The translations under genes were made by a program, and so were the position numbers. A DNA stretch of 64,000 nucleotides, from contig JBGPKL010000012.1 of assembly GCA_041485885.1 (NCBI GenBank), positions 1-64,000 of the forward strand, written 5' to 3'. Positions 25,938-33,717 of the stretch are shown here, piece after piece. The notes beneath the pieces were generated by a model. It saw only the letters and a list, made by a program, of their open reading frames with translations, did not search any database and had not been told where the DNA came from. The DNA is from JACQFZ01 sp041485885. Lineage in GTDB: Bacteria; Pseudomonadota; Gammaproteobacteria; Acidiferrobacterales; Sulfurifustaceae. Positions within the stretch are counted from its first letter, which is position 1. Every line of letters starts with the position of its first letter.

Positions 25938-26693
25938 ATGAGCGGGCATCAACGCACCCCCGATGTCTTTCTCTCCATGCCGCACCCGTGCAGTTATCTG
26001 CCGGGAAAAACCGCGGCTACCCTCTTCATCGATCCGCGCTTTCCGCTCGATCGCGACCGCTACGGCGCTTTCACTCGGCTCGGCTTTCGGCGCAGCGGCG
26101 ATCTCATCTATCGGCCGCATTGCGCCGGATGCGTCGCGTGCGTGCCGGTACGCATCCCGGTCGAGCGGTTCAACGCGAGTCGCAGTCAGCGACGTCTTTG
26201 GAAACGGAATCTAGACGTCGAGATATTGCCGCGGCCTGGCGTCTACGTGCATGAGCACTTCGAGCTCTATCTACGCTATCAAGCAGCGCGCCATCCGGGC
26301 GGCGGAATGGACGATCCCGATCCGCTGAAGTACATGAACTTCTTGACGGGGCGGCGTGTGGAGACAATTTTCTACGAGATGCGCCGAGCGGACCGCTTGC
26401 TCGGGGTAGCCGTGGTCGATCGCCTCGACGACGGGCTGTCGGCGGTTTACACGTTTTACGAACCCGCGGAAGTGGCGCGGGGGCTCGGCACCTTCGCCGT
26501 TCTCTGGGAAGTTCAGTACGCGCGCTCTGTCGGGCTGCAGTGGGTCTACCTCGGCTACTGGATCGCCGAAAGCCGCAAGATGGCGTACAAAACCAACTTT
26601 CGACCGCTCGAAGCCTATCGCAACGGACAATGGGCCGAGATCGAGCCCGATACATCCCGCCTTGTCCAGCCCGAACCCGACTCGGAAGGCTAG
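25938..26693 (+). CDS. bpt: Aspartate/glutamate leucyltransferase Bpt (arginyltransferase homologue)
   Basis: A 251-residue transferase that attaches Leu to N-terminal Asp or Glu, the bacterial version of eukaryotic Ate1. Signature elements are CSYLPG (Cys18), the Cys cluster in RPHCAGCVACVPVRIPV, YMNFLTG, and GLQWVYLGYWIAESRKMAYK with NFRPLE. With aat it feeds destabilised substrates to ClpS. It is in an operon with aat and lies 105 bases upstream of infA. Confidence 0.93.
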   Translation: MSGHQRTPDVFLSMPHPCSYLPGKTAATLFIDPRFPLDRDRYGAFTRLGFRRSGDLIYRPHCAGCVACVPVRIPVERFNASRSQRRLWKRNLDVEILPRPGVYVHEHFELYLRYQAARHPGGGMDDPDPLKYMNFLTGRRVETIFYEMRRADRLLGVAVVDRLDDGLSAVYTFYEPAEVARGLGTFAVLWEVQYARSVGLQWVYLGYWIAESRKMAYKTNFRPLEAYRNGQWAEIEPDTSRLVQPEPDSEG

Positions 26694-26798
26694 TGCGGAC
26701 CACGGTCAGCGTCGACCGCATCGCACGCCGGAACTTTACCGCCGCTCACGACTGCGGCATCATACGCCGCCCAAGAAACTCAGGAGTACCCGTCGCGC

Positions 26799-27017
26799 GT
26801 GGCCAAAGAAGAACACATCGAAATGGAAGGGACGATTACGGAAACCCTCCCGAACACGCTATTTCGCGTAAAGCTTGATAACGGTCACATGGTAACGGCA
26901 CACATCTCCGGCAAAATGCGCAAACATTATATTCGCATCCTAACCGGCGACCGCGTTACCGTGCAGCTCACGCCGTACGATCTCTCGAAAGGGCGCATCA
27001 CCTTTCGGGCTCGGTAG
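26799..27017 (+). CDS. infA: Translation initiation factor IF-1
   Basis: A 72-residue OB-fold protein that occupies the 30S A site during initiation. Near-complete identity to the family is visible: MEGTITETLPNTLFRVKL, NGHMVTAHISGKMRKHYIRI and GDRVTVQLTPYDLSKGRITF. The start is a GTG at 26799 with CAGGAG upstream at 26781-26786; a rare start for such an abundant protein, though no upstream ATG fits. It is convergent with clpA, as in Pseudomonas. Confidence 0.97.
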   Translation: MAKEEHIEMEGTITETLPNTLFRVKLDNGHMVTAHISGKMRKHYIRILTGDRVTVQLTPYDLSKGRITFRAR

Positions 27018-27030
27018 TCCCGAAACTGCT

Positions 27031-27144
27031 GAACCGCAGATGAACGCGGATAAAAGCAAGATGATGAACGCCGAACCGGGATAACACGAAGCAAGCTAAT
27101 TATCCGCGTTTATCGTCCGTGTTATCCGCGTTCATCTGCGGTTT
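27031..27144. repeat. GCAGAT inverted repeat, copy 2
   Basis: GAACCGCAGATGAACGCGG at the left is mirrored by CCGCGTTCATCTGCGGTTT at the right, with a degenerate second pair inside. It begins 13 bases after the infA stop, between converging infA and clpA. Confidence 0.8.
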
Positions 27145-27161
27145 AACACTCTTAGAGTTCC

Positions 27162-27190
27162 AAAAACGAAGCCCCGGAAACCCGGGGCTT
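27162..27190 (-). terminator. Rho-independent terminator of clpA
   Basis: On the minus strand AAGCCCCGG and CCGGGGCTT form a 9-bp stem (27182-27190 with 27169-27177, four-base loop), followed by CGTTTTTGG. It lies 25 bases past the clpA stop. Confidence 0.8.
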
Positions 27191-27214
27191 GGTTTAGCGG
27201 CTAGTACAAACGGA

Positions 27215-29500
27215 TCATTCCTCTTCCACCGGCGTCGCGCGCGCGACGTTCTCCGGCCGCGACTGGATATCGAACGTCGGGCCATTGTCGTCAACCGACA
27301 CTTTCACGTGACCGCCGTCCGCCAACCGGCCGAATAGCAGCTCGTTCGCCAACGCCTTCTTGATCTGCTCTTGAATCAAGCGTGCCATCGGGCGTGCACC
27401 CATGGACGGATCGTGGCCGCGCGACGCGAGCCACGCGCGCGCGCGATCGTCGAGCTCGATCGTGACATGCTTCTCAGCCAATTGCGCTTCCAGCTCGAGA
27501 ATGAACTTGTTCACGACGTGTAGAATCGTTTCCTCGTCGAGCGGCTTAAAGTGAATCACCGCGTCCAGCCGATTGCGGAACTCCGGGCTGAACATGCGCT
27601 TGATCTCCTGGAAATCCTCGCCGCTGTGATCTTGCTCGGTAAAGCCCATCGACGAGCGACTCATCCGCTCCGCTCCGGCGTTGGTCGTCATGACCAGAAT
27701 CACGTTTCGAAAGTCGGCCTTGCGGCCGTTGTTGTCGGTCAATGTGCCGTGATCCATCACCTGCAGCAGTAAATTGAACACGTCCGGATGCGCCTTCTCG
27801 ACTTCATCGAGGAGCAACACCGAATGCGGCTGCTTGGTGATGGCCTCCGTCAGAAGTCCACCTTGATCGAAACCGACGTATCCCGGCGGCGCGCCGATCA
27901 GCCGCGACACGGTGTGCCGCTCCATATATTCCGACATGTCGAAGCGGATCAGCTCGACGCCGAGCACGCGCGCCAACTGGCGCGTCACTTCGGTCTTGCC
28001 GACGCCGGTCGGACCGGAAAATAGATACGAACCGACCGGCTTCTCCGCATGACCGAGACCCGAGCGCGCCAACTTGATCGACGTCGAGAGCGCCTCGATC
28101 GCTTCATCCTGGCCGAACACGGTCATTTTCAGATCGCGTTCGAGGGTGCGCAGCGCCTCGCGGTCCGAAGTCGATACGGTCTTGGGAGGAATGCGCGCCA
28201 TCTTTGCGACGATCGCTTCGATGTCGTGCACGCCGATAATCTTCTTGCGCTTACTTGGCGTCAACAACTGTTGGCCGGCACCGGCCTCGTCGATAACGTC
28301 GATCGCCTTATCGGGCAAATGACGATCGTTGATGTACCGATTCGACAGCTCGACCGCGGTACGCAGCGCCTGATTCGTGTAGCGCACGCTGTGATGTCGT
28401 TCGAAGCGCGTCTTCAATCCGCGCAATATCTCCACGGTCTCGTCGACCGACGGCTCGGTCACGTCGATCTTCTGGAATCGGCGCGACAGCGCGCGATCCT
28501 TTTCGAAGATGTTGCGGTACTCCTGATACGTGGTCGAACCGATGCACTTCAGCTCGCCGGTCGAGAGGGCCGGCTTCAGCAAATTCGACGCGTCCATGGC
28601 GCCGCCCGAGGCCGCGCCGGCACCGATGATCGTGTGTATCTCATCGATGAAGAGCATGGTCTTTTCCTGTCGCTTCAAGTGATGCAGCACCGCCTTCAAG
28701 CGCTTCTCGAAATCGCCGCGGTACTTCGTGCCCGCGAGTAGACTGCCCATGTCGAGCGCGTAGATCGTATTGTTCGCGAGCACGTCCGGCACTTCGCCGT
28801 CGACGATTTTCTTCGCGAGACCTTCCGCGATCGCGGTCTTGCCGACGCCGGCTTCGCCGACGAACAACGGATTGTTCTTGCGACGACGGCACAACACTTG
28901 GATCGTGCGCTCGATCTCGCGCTCGCGCCCGATCAACGGATCGATCTTGCCCTGGCGCGCTTGTTCGTTGAGGTTGATGCAGAACGCATCGAGCGGACTG
29001 CGCTCGCCCGAGGGCTGACCCTCTTCGTTCTCCTCGGGAGCCGGCAGCTCGTTGCCTCCCTCGCCGGGGATTTTCGAAATGCCGTGCGAAATAAAATTCA
29101 CCACGTCGAACCGGCTGATGTTCTGCTTGTGCAGGAAATAGATCGCGTGCGATTCCTTCTCGCCGAAAATCGCGACTAGTACGTTGGCGCCGGTGACTTC
29201 TTTCTTACCCACGCCTTGAACGTGCAGTACCGCCCGCTGAATGACGCGCTGGAAACCGATGGTCGGCTGCGTGTCGATCTTGCTGTTCGACGGCAGGACC
29301 GGAACGTTCTCCGTAAGGAACGCGAGCAGGTTGCGCCGCAATTCCTCGATGTTGCCGCCGCACGCTCGAATCACGCGCGACGCGCTCGGATTATCGAGCA
29401 GCGCCATCAAAAGATGCTCCACGGTGATGAACTCGTGGCGCCGCTCGCGCGCGCTCTGGAACGCGGCGTTCAGGGAAAACTCAAGTTCCTGCGACAACAT
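27215..29500 (-). CDS. clpA: ATP-dependent Clp protease ATP-binding subunit ClpA
   Basis: A 761-residue AAA+ unfoldase (E. coli ClpA has 758) that feeds substrates to ClpP. The N-domain (residues ~1-150, binds ClpS) is followed by D1 with Walker A GEAGVGKTAIAEGLA and D2 with GPTGVGKTEVTRQLA. Walker B segments are MLFIDEIHTIIGAG and VLLLDEVEKAHPDV. It is 44 bases downstream of clpS, the usual clpS-clpA operon, with a strong terminator after it. No clpP is in the window. Confidence 0.97.
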   Translation of the reverse strand: MLSQELEFSLNAAFQSARERRHEFITVEHLLMALLDNPSASRVIRACGGNIEELRRNLLAFLTENVPVLPSNSKIDTQPTIGFQRVIQRAVLHVQGVGKKEVTGANVLVAIFGEKESHAIYFLHKQNISRFDVVNFISHGISKIPGEGGNELPAPEENEEGQPSGERSPLDAFCINLNEQARQGKIDPLIGREREIERTIQVLCRRRKNNPLFVGEAGVGKTAIAEGLAKKIVDGEVPDVLANNTIYALDMGSLLAGTKYRGDFEKRLKAVLHHLKRQEKTMLFIDEIHTIIGAGAASGGAMDASNLLKPALSTGELKCIGSTTYQEYRNIFEKDRALSRRFQKIDVTEPSVDETVEILRGLKTRFERHHSVRYTNQALRTAVELSNRYINDRHLPDKAIDVIDEAGAGQQLLTPSKRKKIIGVHDIEAIVAKMARIPPKTVSTSDREALRTLERDLKMTVFGQDEAIEALSTSIKLARSGLGHAEKPVGSYLFSGPTGVGKTEVTRQLARVLGVELIRFDMSEYMERHTVSRLIGAPPGYVGFDQGGLLTEAITKQPHSVLLLDEVEKAHPDVFNLLLQVMDHGTLTDNNGRKADFRNVILVMTTNAGAERMSRSSMGFTEQDHSGEDFQEIKRMFSPEFRNRLDAVIHFKPLDEETILHVVNKFILELEAQLAEKHVTIELDDRARAWLASRGHDPSMGARPMARLIQEQIKKALANELLFGRLADGGHVKVSVDDNGPTFDIQSRPENVARATPVEEE

Positions 29501-29544
29501 CGATGTGCCCTCCGGGTTTAGCCCGTTTTATGCATACCTCTTGT

Positions 29545-29862
29545 CTATTCCGGCTCCGACGTGCACTGGAGCGGATGCTGCTGCTCCTGCGCGAAGGCCA
29601 GGACATGGCGCACCTTGGTCTCCGCGATCTCGCGCGTGTAGATTCCACACACGCCGATTCCTTTCTGATGTACATGCAGCATAATCCGAGTCGCCTCTTC
29701 TCGATTCTTGTAGAAGAAGCGCTCGAGCACGACGACGACGAACTCCATCGGCGTGTAGTCGTCGTTCAGCAAAATAACTTTATAAAGAATCGGCCGCTGG
29801 AGTTTGGGGCGCGCTTCTTGAACGATCGGCCCTTCGGGGTACTGCGGCTGTTTCTCTTTCAT
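29545..29862 (-). CDS. clpS: ClpS, N-degron adaptor of ClpAP
   Basis: A 105-residue adaptor that binds N-terminal Leu, Phe, Tyr or Trp and hands substrates to ClpA. The core YKVILLNDDYTPMEFVVVVL has the Asn-Asp and Met of the binding pocket, and MLHVHQKGIGVCGIYTREIA carries the conserved His. It is the first gene of the clpS-clpA operon. Its substrates would be created by Aat and Bpt, encoded 3 kb away. Confidence 0.96.
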   Translation of the reverse strand: MKEKQPQYPEGPIVQEARPKLQRPILYKVILLNDDYTPMEFVVVVLERFFYKNREEATRIMLHVHQKGIGVCGIYTREIAETKVRHVLAFAQEQQHPLQCTSEPE

Positions 29863-29925
29863 ATTTGCAAGCTTAGACCAAAGTCTTAATGGCCGGGTCG
29901 GGCGATTCGAATCGACAACGACTCC

Positions 29926-29953
29926 ATTGTCCGACCTCGCCGCAAAATTTCAA
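29926..29953 (-). promoter_or_regulatory. Putative sigma-70 promoter of clpS-clpA
   Basis: On the minus strand TTGAAA (29953-29948) and GACAAT (29931-29926) are separated by 16 bases, 63 bases before the clpS ATG. These match the consensus at 5/6 and 4/6 positions. No sigma-32 box was seen here. Confidence 0.4.
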
Positions 29954-30112
29954 CCCCGCGGACAGTGGCACGAATTTTGAGAGCGCCGCGGCATCATCAA
30001 CGGCAAAATGAAGCGCTACGTGCTTGACTGACAGGCAAAAAGAAGGATGATGATCCTGCTTCGTCCAACCGGCAGCCGGTGATCGGGGCGGACACTTAAG
30101 TGAGATGTTCGA

Positions 30113-30132
30113 CGGCGGAATTTGTTCCGCCG
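30113..30132 (+). promoter_or_regulatory. Leader hairpin just before the csp ribosome-binding site
   Basis: CGGCGGAA (30113-30120) and TTCCGCCG (30125-30132) form a perfect 8-bp stem with loop TTTG, four bases before the AAGGGGG Shine-Dalgarno. Cold-shock mRNAs often use structured leaders; whether this one is temperature-responsive is unknown. Confidence 0.45.
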
Positions 30133-30147
30133 AAGCAAGGGGGATGT

Positions 30148-30357
30148 ATGGCAACAGGAACCGTGAAGTGGTTTAACGCGGGCAAGGGGTACGGCTTCAT
30201 AACCCCGACGGATGGCGGCGATGACGTGTTTGCGCACTTCTCCGCGATCGAAATGGAAGGCTACAAGACGCTCAAAGAAGGCCAGCAGGTCGAGTACGAG
30301 GTGCAGGAAGGCCCGAAAGGCCCGCAAGCCTCCCATATTCGCGCCGTCGCAAAGTAA
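30148..30357 (+). CDS. Cold-shock domain protein (CspA/CspD family)
   Basis: A 69-residue single CSD beta-barrel that binds single-stranded RNA or DNA. RNP1 is KGYGFIT and RNP2 is VFAHFSAI. The start at 30148 follows a strong AAGGGGG. It is divergent from clpS, where Pseudomonas and E. coli carry cspD. Sequence alone does not separate CspD from CspA-type RNA chaperones. It ends in a clear intrinsic terminator. Confidence 0.94.
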   Translation: MATGTVKWFNAGKGYGFITPTDGGDDVFAHFSAIEMEGYKTLKEGQQVEYEVQEGPKGPQASHIRAVAK

Positions 30358-30386
30358 CCCGCGCACCACTTTCGAATTGAACGATG

Positions 30387-30413
30387 AAACCCGACCCCGT
30401 CGGGTTTCTTTTT
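30387..30413 (+). terminator. Rho-independent terminator of csp
   Basis: AAACCCGAC (30387-30395) pairs with GTCGGGTTT (30399-30407) over a CCC loop, followed by CTTTTT. It lies between converging csp and icd, five bases from the icd stop. Confidence 0.88.
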
Positions 30414-30417
30414 CCCC

Positions 30418-31788
30418 TTAGTCCGTGCTACGCCGGCCCTGTCGTTTCGGCGGCTCCATGTCCATATAACGAATGATAGCCTCGCCAAAACCGGACGTGG
30501 TGACGAGCGTCGCACCGGGCATCAGCCGGGCGATTTCCTGTTGCGCGCTGGGGCGCTCCCCGGGTTGGCGCTGAGGAGCGGTAAAGGCGGTGCGCACGCG
30601 CGCCAGGTCGTAGGTCACTTCCTTTGCCGCGATGGCGCCGGCCATTCCCCGGATGATTAGGTCGGCCGCTTCGGTCCACCCCATGTAACGCAACATCATT
30701 TCGGCCGAGAGGATGATCGAGCCGGGGTTGACTTGGTTTTTGCCCGCGTATTTAGGTGCCGTGCCATGAGTCGCCTCGAACACGGCGACCGCGTCCGCGA
30801 TATTGGCACCGGGCGCAATGCCGATGCCGCCTACTTGCGCGGCCAGGGCATCCGAGATGTAGTCGCCGTTCAGATTTAGCGTCGCGATAACGTCATAGTC
30901 CTCGGGCCTTAGCAGTATTTGCTGTAGAAAGTTGTCCGCAATGACATCTTTGATGACGATTTCCTGGCCGGTCTTCGGATTCCGCACCCGGCACCAGGGA
31001 CCCTTGTCGATAACCTGCGCTCCGAACTCTCGTTTTGCCAGCTCATACCCCCAAGTTCGAAACCCGCCCTCCGTGTATTTCATGATATTGCCTTTGTGCA
31101 CCAGGCTTACCGAGCGGCGGTTGTCGTCGATCGCGTAGTGAAACGCTTTACGGATCAGGCGTTCGGAACCCTCGCGCGAGACCGGCTTGATGCCGATCGC
31201 CGACGTTCGCGGAAAGCGGATTTGGGTCACGCCCATCTCTTTGATAAGAAAATCGATGATCTTCTTTACTTCTGCGCTCTCAGCGGCCCATTCGATACCG
31301 GCGTAAATGTCCTCCGTATTCTCGCGGAAGATGATCATATTGGTGTGCTCGGAATCCTTCATCGGAGTCGGCGTACCCGGAAAGAAGCGAATCGGCCGCA
31401 CACAGGCATAAAGATCGAGCTCCTGGCGGATCGCGACGTTCAACGAGCGCATACCGCCGCCGACCGGGGTGGTCAATGGGCCTTTGATGGAGACGACGTA
31501 CTCCTGCAAGGCGTGCAGCGTCTCGGCCGGAAGCCACGAATCCCCCCCATATGTCTTCACCGCCTTCTCGCCGGCATAGACCTCCATCCAGACGATCGCG
31601 CGCTTTCCGCCATACATCTTGCGAATTGCAGTATCCACCACGTTGCGCATCGCCGGAGTGATGTCGATGCCGATGCCGTCTCCCTCGATGAAGGGAATGA
31701 TCGGTTGATCGGGAACGTTCAGCGTGTGATCGGAATTGACGGTAATTACCTGGCCCTGGGTGGGCACTTGTATCTTCTGGTACTTCAT
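30418..31788 (-). CDS. icd: Isocitrate dehydrogenase (NADP+)
   Basis: A 456-residue TCA-cycle enzyme oxidising isocitrate to 2-oxoglutarate. Nearly every E. coli Icd motif is present: GPLTTPVGGG, MRSLNVAIRQELDLYACVRP (with the AceK-phosphorylatable Ser), FRENTEDIYAGIEW, LNGDYISDALAAQVGGIGIA and FEATHGTAPKYAGKN. It is about 40 residues longer than E. coli Icd. The extra length is an insertion near residues 405-430 (around FTAPQRQPGERPSAQQ) and a basic C-terminal tail. No aceK was found in the window. Confidence 0.96.
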   Translation of the reverse strand: MKYQKIQVPTQGQVITVNSDHTLNVPDQPIIPFIEGDGIGIDITPAMRNVVDTAIRKMYGGKRAIVWMEVYAGEKAVKTYGGDSWLPAETLHALQEYVVSIKGPLTTPVGGGMRSLNVAIRQELDLYACVRPIRFFPGTPTPMKDSEHTNMIIFRENTEDIYAGIEWAAESAEVKKIIDFLIKEMGVTQIRFPRTSAIGIKPVSREGSERLIRKAFHYAIDDNRRSVSLVHKGNIMKYTEGGFRTWGYELAKREFGAQVIDKGPWCRVRNPKTGQEIVIKDVIADNFLQQILLRPEDYDVIATLNLNGDYISDALAAQVGGIGIAPGANIADAVAVFEATHGTAPKYAGKNQVNPGSIILSAEMMLRYMGWTEAADLIIRGMAGAIAAKEVTYDLARVRTAFTAPQRQPGERPSAQQEIARLMPGATLVTTSGFGEAIIRYMDMEPPKRQGRRSTD

Positions 31789-31970
31789 GAGGGGCCTATC
31801 TCCCGGAGGATCCGCAGCTTGAGTCTAGGGGCGCGTAGTATAACGACAATCGCGCGGACCTGCGCGAATCGTGGCAAAGCCGATTCGAGCGCACGTGAGA
31901 AAATTCTCACAGCGAACCTCGCCGGTCGCTTGCGTGGTTCTCTGTTTCGAACGCGCTCCGGCGCGTAAAA

Positions 31971-31995
31971 TTGACACGCTGAATGCTAATATAGT
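31971..31995 (+). promoter_or_regulatory. Possible promoter elements upstream of the LysR gene
   Basis: A consensus TTGACA at 31971-31976 and a TATAGT at 31990-31995 lie 36 bases before the GTG start. Their 13-base spacing is shorter than normal, so only one of them may be used. It lies in the icd-lysR divergent gap, where the regulator could also act on icd. Confidence 0.25.
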
Positions 31996-32030
31996 GAATA
32001 TGCCAACCCGCTAAATACTTCTCCGTTCGC

Positions 32031-32990
32031 GTGGGACGCTCGGGCAATCGACTGTATTACAAACAGAACCGGCTGAAACAGCTGCGGGCCTTTTGCTGCG
32101 CGGCGCAGACCGGCAGCGTGTCGAAGGCCGCCGAGCGGCTCTATCTCAGTCAGCCGTCGGTCTCGCTTCAAATTCAAGCGCTCGAGCGCGAGCTCAACGT
32201 CACGCTCTTCGAACGCCGGGGACCGAAGATCCAACTCACGCCGGACGGCCGACGATTGTACGAGTTGTCACAACCGCTGGTGCACGGCATGGACACACTG
32301 TCCGAGACGTTCGAAGCCGACAGCGGTCGCGTCACTTCCGGGGAGCTGTCGATCGCGGCCGGCGAATCGACGTTGCTCTATTTGCTGCCGCGCTTGATCA
32401 AGCGCTTTGCGGAGGATCATCCCGGCATCCGCATCAAGCTGCAGAACGTCACGGGCCGCGACGGCTTGGCGCTGCTGCGGGCCGATGAGGCCGATCTCGC
32501 GGTCGGCTCGATGCTCGACGCGCCGGACGACATCACCTACCAGCCGATCTTCACCTACGATCCGGTGCTCATTACTTCGCTCAACCACCCGCTCGCGCGC
32601 AAGAAGCAGGTGCGCCTCGAGGAAGTCAGCCCGCATGGGCTGATACTTCCGCCACGGCACTTATCGACGTGGCGTGTGGTCGATACCGTTTTTCATCAGC
32701 ACAATTTGGATTACAAAGTGACGCTCGAGGCGGGCGGCTGGGAAGTGGTGAAGAAGTACGTGGAGCTGGGACTTGGCATTTCGATCGTCACGAACATATG
32801 CATCAGCGGCAACGAGCCGCTCGCCGTCCTTCCGCTCGACCGCTACTTTCCGAAGCGCTCCTACGGCGTGGTCCTGCGCCGGGGCAAATTCCTGACGCCG
32901 CAGGCTCGGTTATTCATCGAGTTGATGGACCCCGAATTTTTCAACCGCGCGGAAAATCACACGCCGAAGCGCAAGCTCGCGACTACTTAA
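32031..32990 (+). CDS. LysR-family transcriptional regulator, CysB-like
   Basis: A 319-residue DNA-binding regulator. The winged helix-turn-helix spans residues ~15-75 (KQLRAFCCAAQTGSVSKAAE then SQPSVSLQIQALERE), followed by a periplasmic-binding-protein-like effector domain. The C-terminal GLGISIVTNICISGNE and DRYFPKRSYGVVLRR resemble the CysB branch. Start is a GTG at 32031; no ATG is available nearby. It is divergent from icd and 14 bases upstream of rluE. The effector is unknown; sulfur-related or central carbon control are both possible. Confidence 0.85.
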   Translation: MGRSGNRLYYKQNRLKQLRAFCCAAQTGSVSKAAERLYLSQPSVSLQIQALERELNVTLFERRGPKIQLTPDGRRLYELSQPLVHGMDTLSETFEADSGRVTSGELSIAAGESTLLYLLPRLIKRFAEDHPGIRIKLQNVTGRDGLALLRADEADLAVGSMLDAPDDITYQPIFTYDPVLITSLNHPLARKKQVRLEEVSPHGLILPPRHLSTWRVVDTVFHQHNLDYKVTLEAGGWEVVKKYVELGLGISIVTNICISGNEPLAVLPLDRYFPKRSYGVVLRRGKFLTPQARLFIELMDPEFFNRAENHTPKRKLATT

Positions 32991-33004
32991 GGCGGCGAGC
33001 GCTG

Positions 33005-33592
33005 GTGGCGCGCCTAATCCTCTTTAACAAGCCTTATGGCGTTCTTACGCAGTTTACCGATCGCGCGGGCCGAAACACCCTGGCTGCGTATGTACCCGTT
33101 CGCGACGTTTACCCCGCCGGGCGACTCGACCGTGACAGCGAAGGGTTGCTGCTTCTGACGGATGACGGACAACTTCAGCATCGGCTGAGCGATCCCGGTC
33201 ACAAGCTGCCGAAGATCTATTGGGCGCAAGTCGACGGCACACCCGATGACGATGCGCTCGAACGCCTGCACCGCGGCGTGATGCTCGATGGCGAACGCAC
33301 CCAGTCCGCAAAAGTACGGCGCATCTCGGCGCCCTCTCTCTGGCCGCGCGATCCACCGATCCGCGTTCGCAAAAACATTCCGACCTCCTGGCTCGAGGTC
33401 ACACTGACCGAGGGCAGGAATCGTCAGGTGCGCCGCATGACCGCGGCGGTCGGCCATCCGACTTTGCGGCTCGTACGCGTCGCTGTCGGCGATTACACGC
33501 TCGACGGGCTGATGCCGGGAGAATGGAAAGAAGTAGTGCCGGAAAAGCTAAGATTGTTGAAACCGCAGATAAACGCAGATAAACGCAGATAA
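33005..33592 (+). CDS. rluE: 23S rRNA pseudouridine(2457) synthase, RluE type
   Basis: A 195-residue RsuA-family pseudouridine synthase without an S4 domain. Motifs are LILFNKPYGVLTQFTD, the catalytic YPAGRLDRDSEGLLLLTDDG, and EGRNRQVRRMTAAVGHPTLRL. The GTG at 33005 is the first in-frame start after the LysR gene. The last ten residues, KPQINADKRR, and the TAA are encoded by a dispersed GCAGAT repeat, so the true terminus was probably overwritten. Position beside icd matches E. coli icd-rluE. Confidence 0.88.
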   Translation: MARLILFNKPYGVLTQFTDRAGRNTLAAYVPVRDVYPAGRLDRDSEGLLLLTDDGQLQHRLSDPGHKLPKIYWAQVDGTPDDDALERLHRGVMLDGERTQSAKVRRISAPSLWPRDPPIRVRKNIPTSWLEVTLTEGRNRQVRRMTAAVGHPTLRLVRVAVGDYTLDGLMPGEWKEVVPEKLRLLKPQINADKRR

Positions 33593-33702
33593 ACGGCAAG
33601 AGAGTCTGGAACCACAGATGCACACGGATAACACAGATAAAAAAGCGAACAACAAAAGAAGTTCGTTCGTTATCTGCGTTTATCTGCGTTCATCTGCGGT
33701 TC
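33559..33702. repeat. GCAGAT inverted repeat, copy 3 with short tandem array
   Basis: The left arm contains the 11-base unit CGCAGATAAAC repeated in tandem (33563-33595) and supplies the end of rluE. A second partial left arm (ACCACAGATGCACACGG) follows at 33611. The right arm TATCTGCGTTTATCTGCG then CATCTGCGG closes the structure before the aceB stop. It lies between converging genes. Confidence 0.82.
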
Positions 33703-33717
33703 CAAATTCTTATATCT

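Noticed and set aside
33559..33600. Tandem GCAGATAAAC units as a possible CRISPR
   Set aside because: Units are contiguous 11-mers without spacers and belong to the dispersed inverted repeat family.
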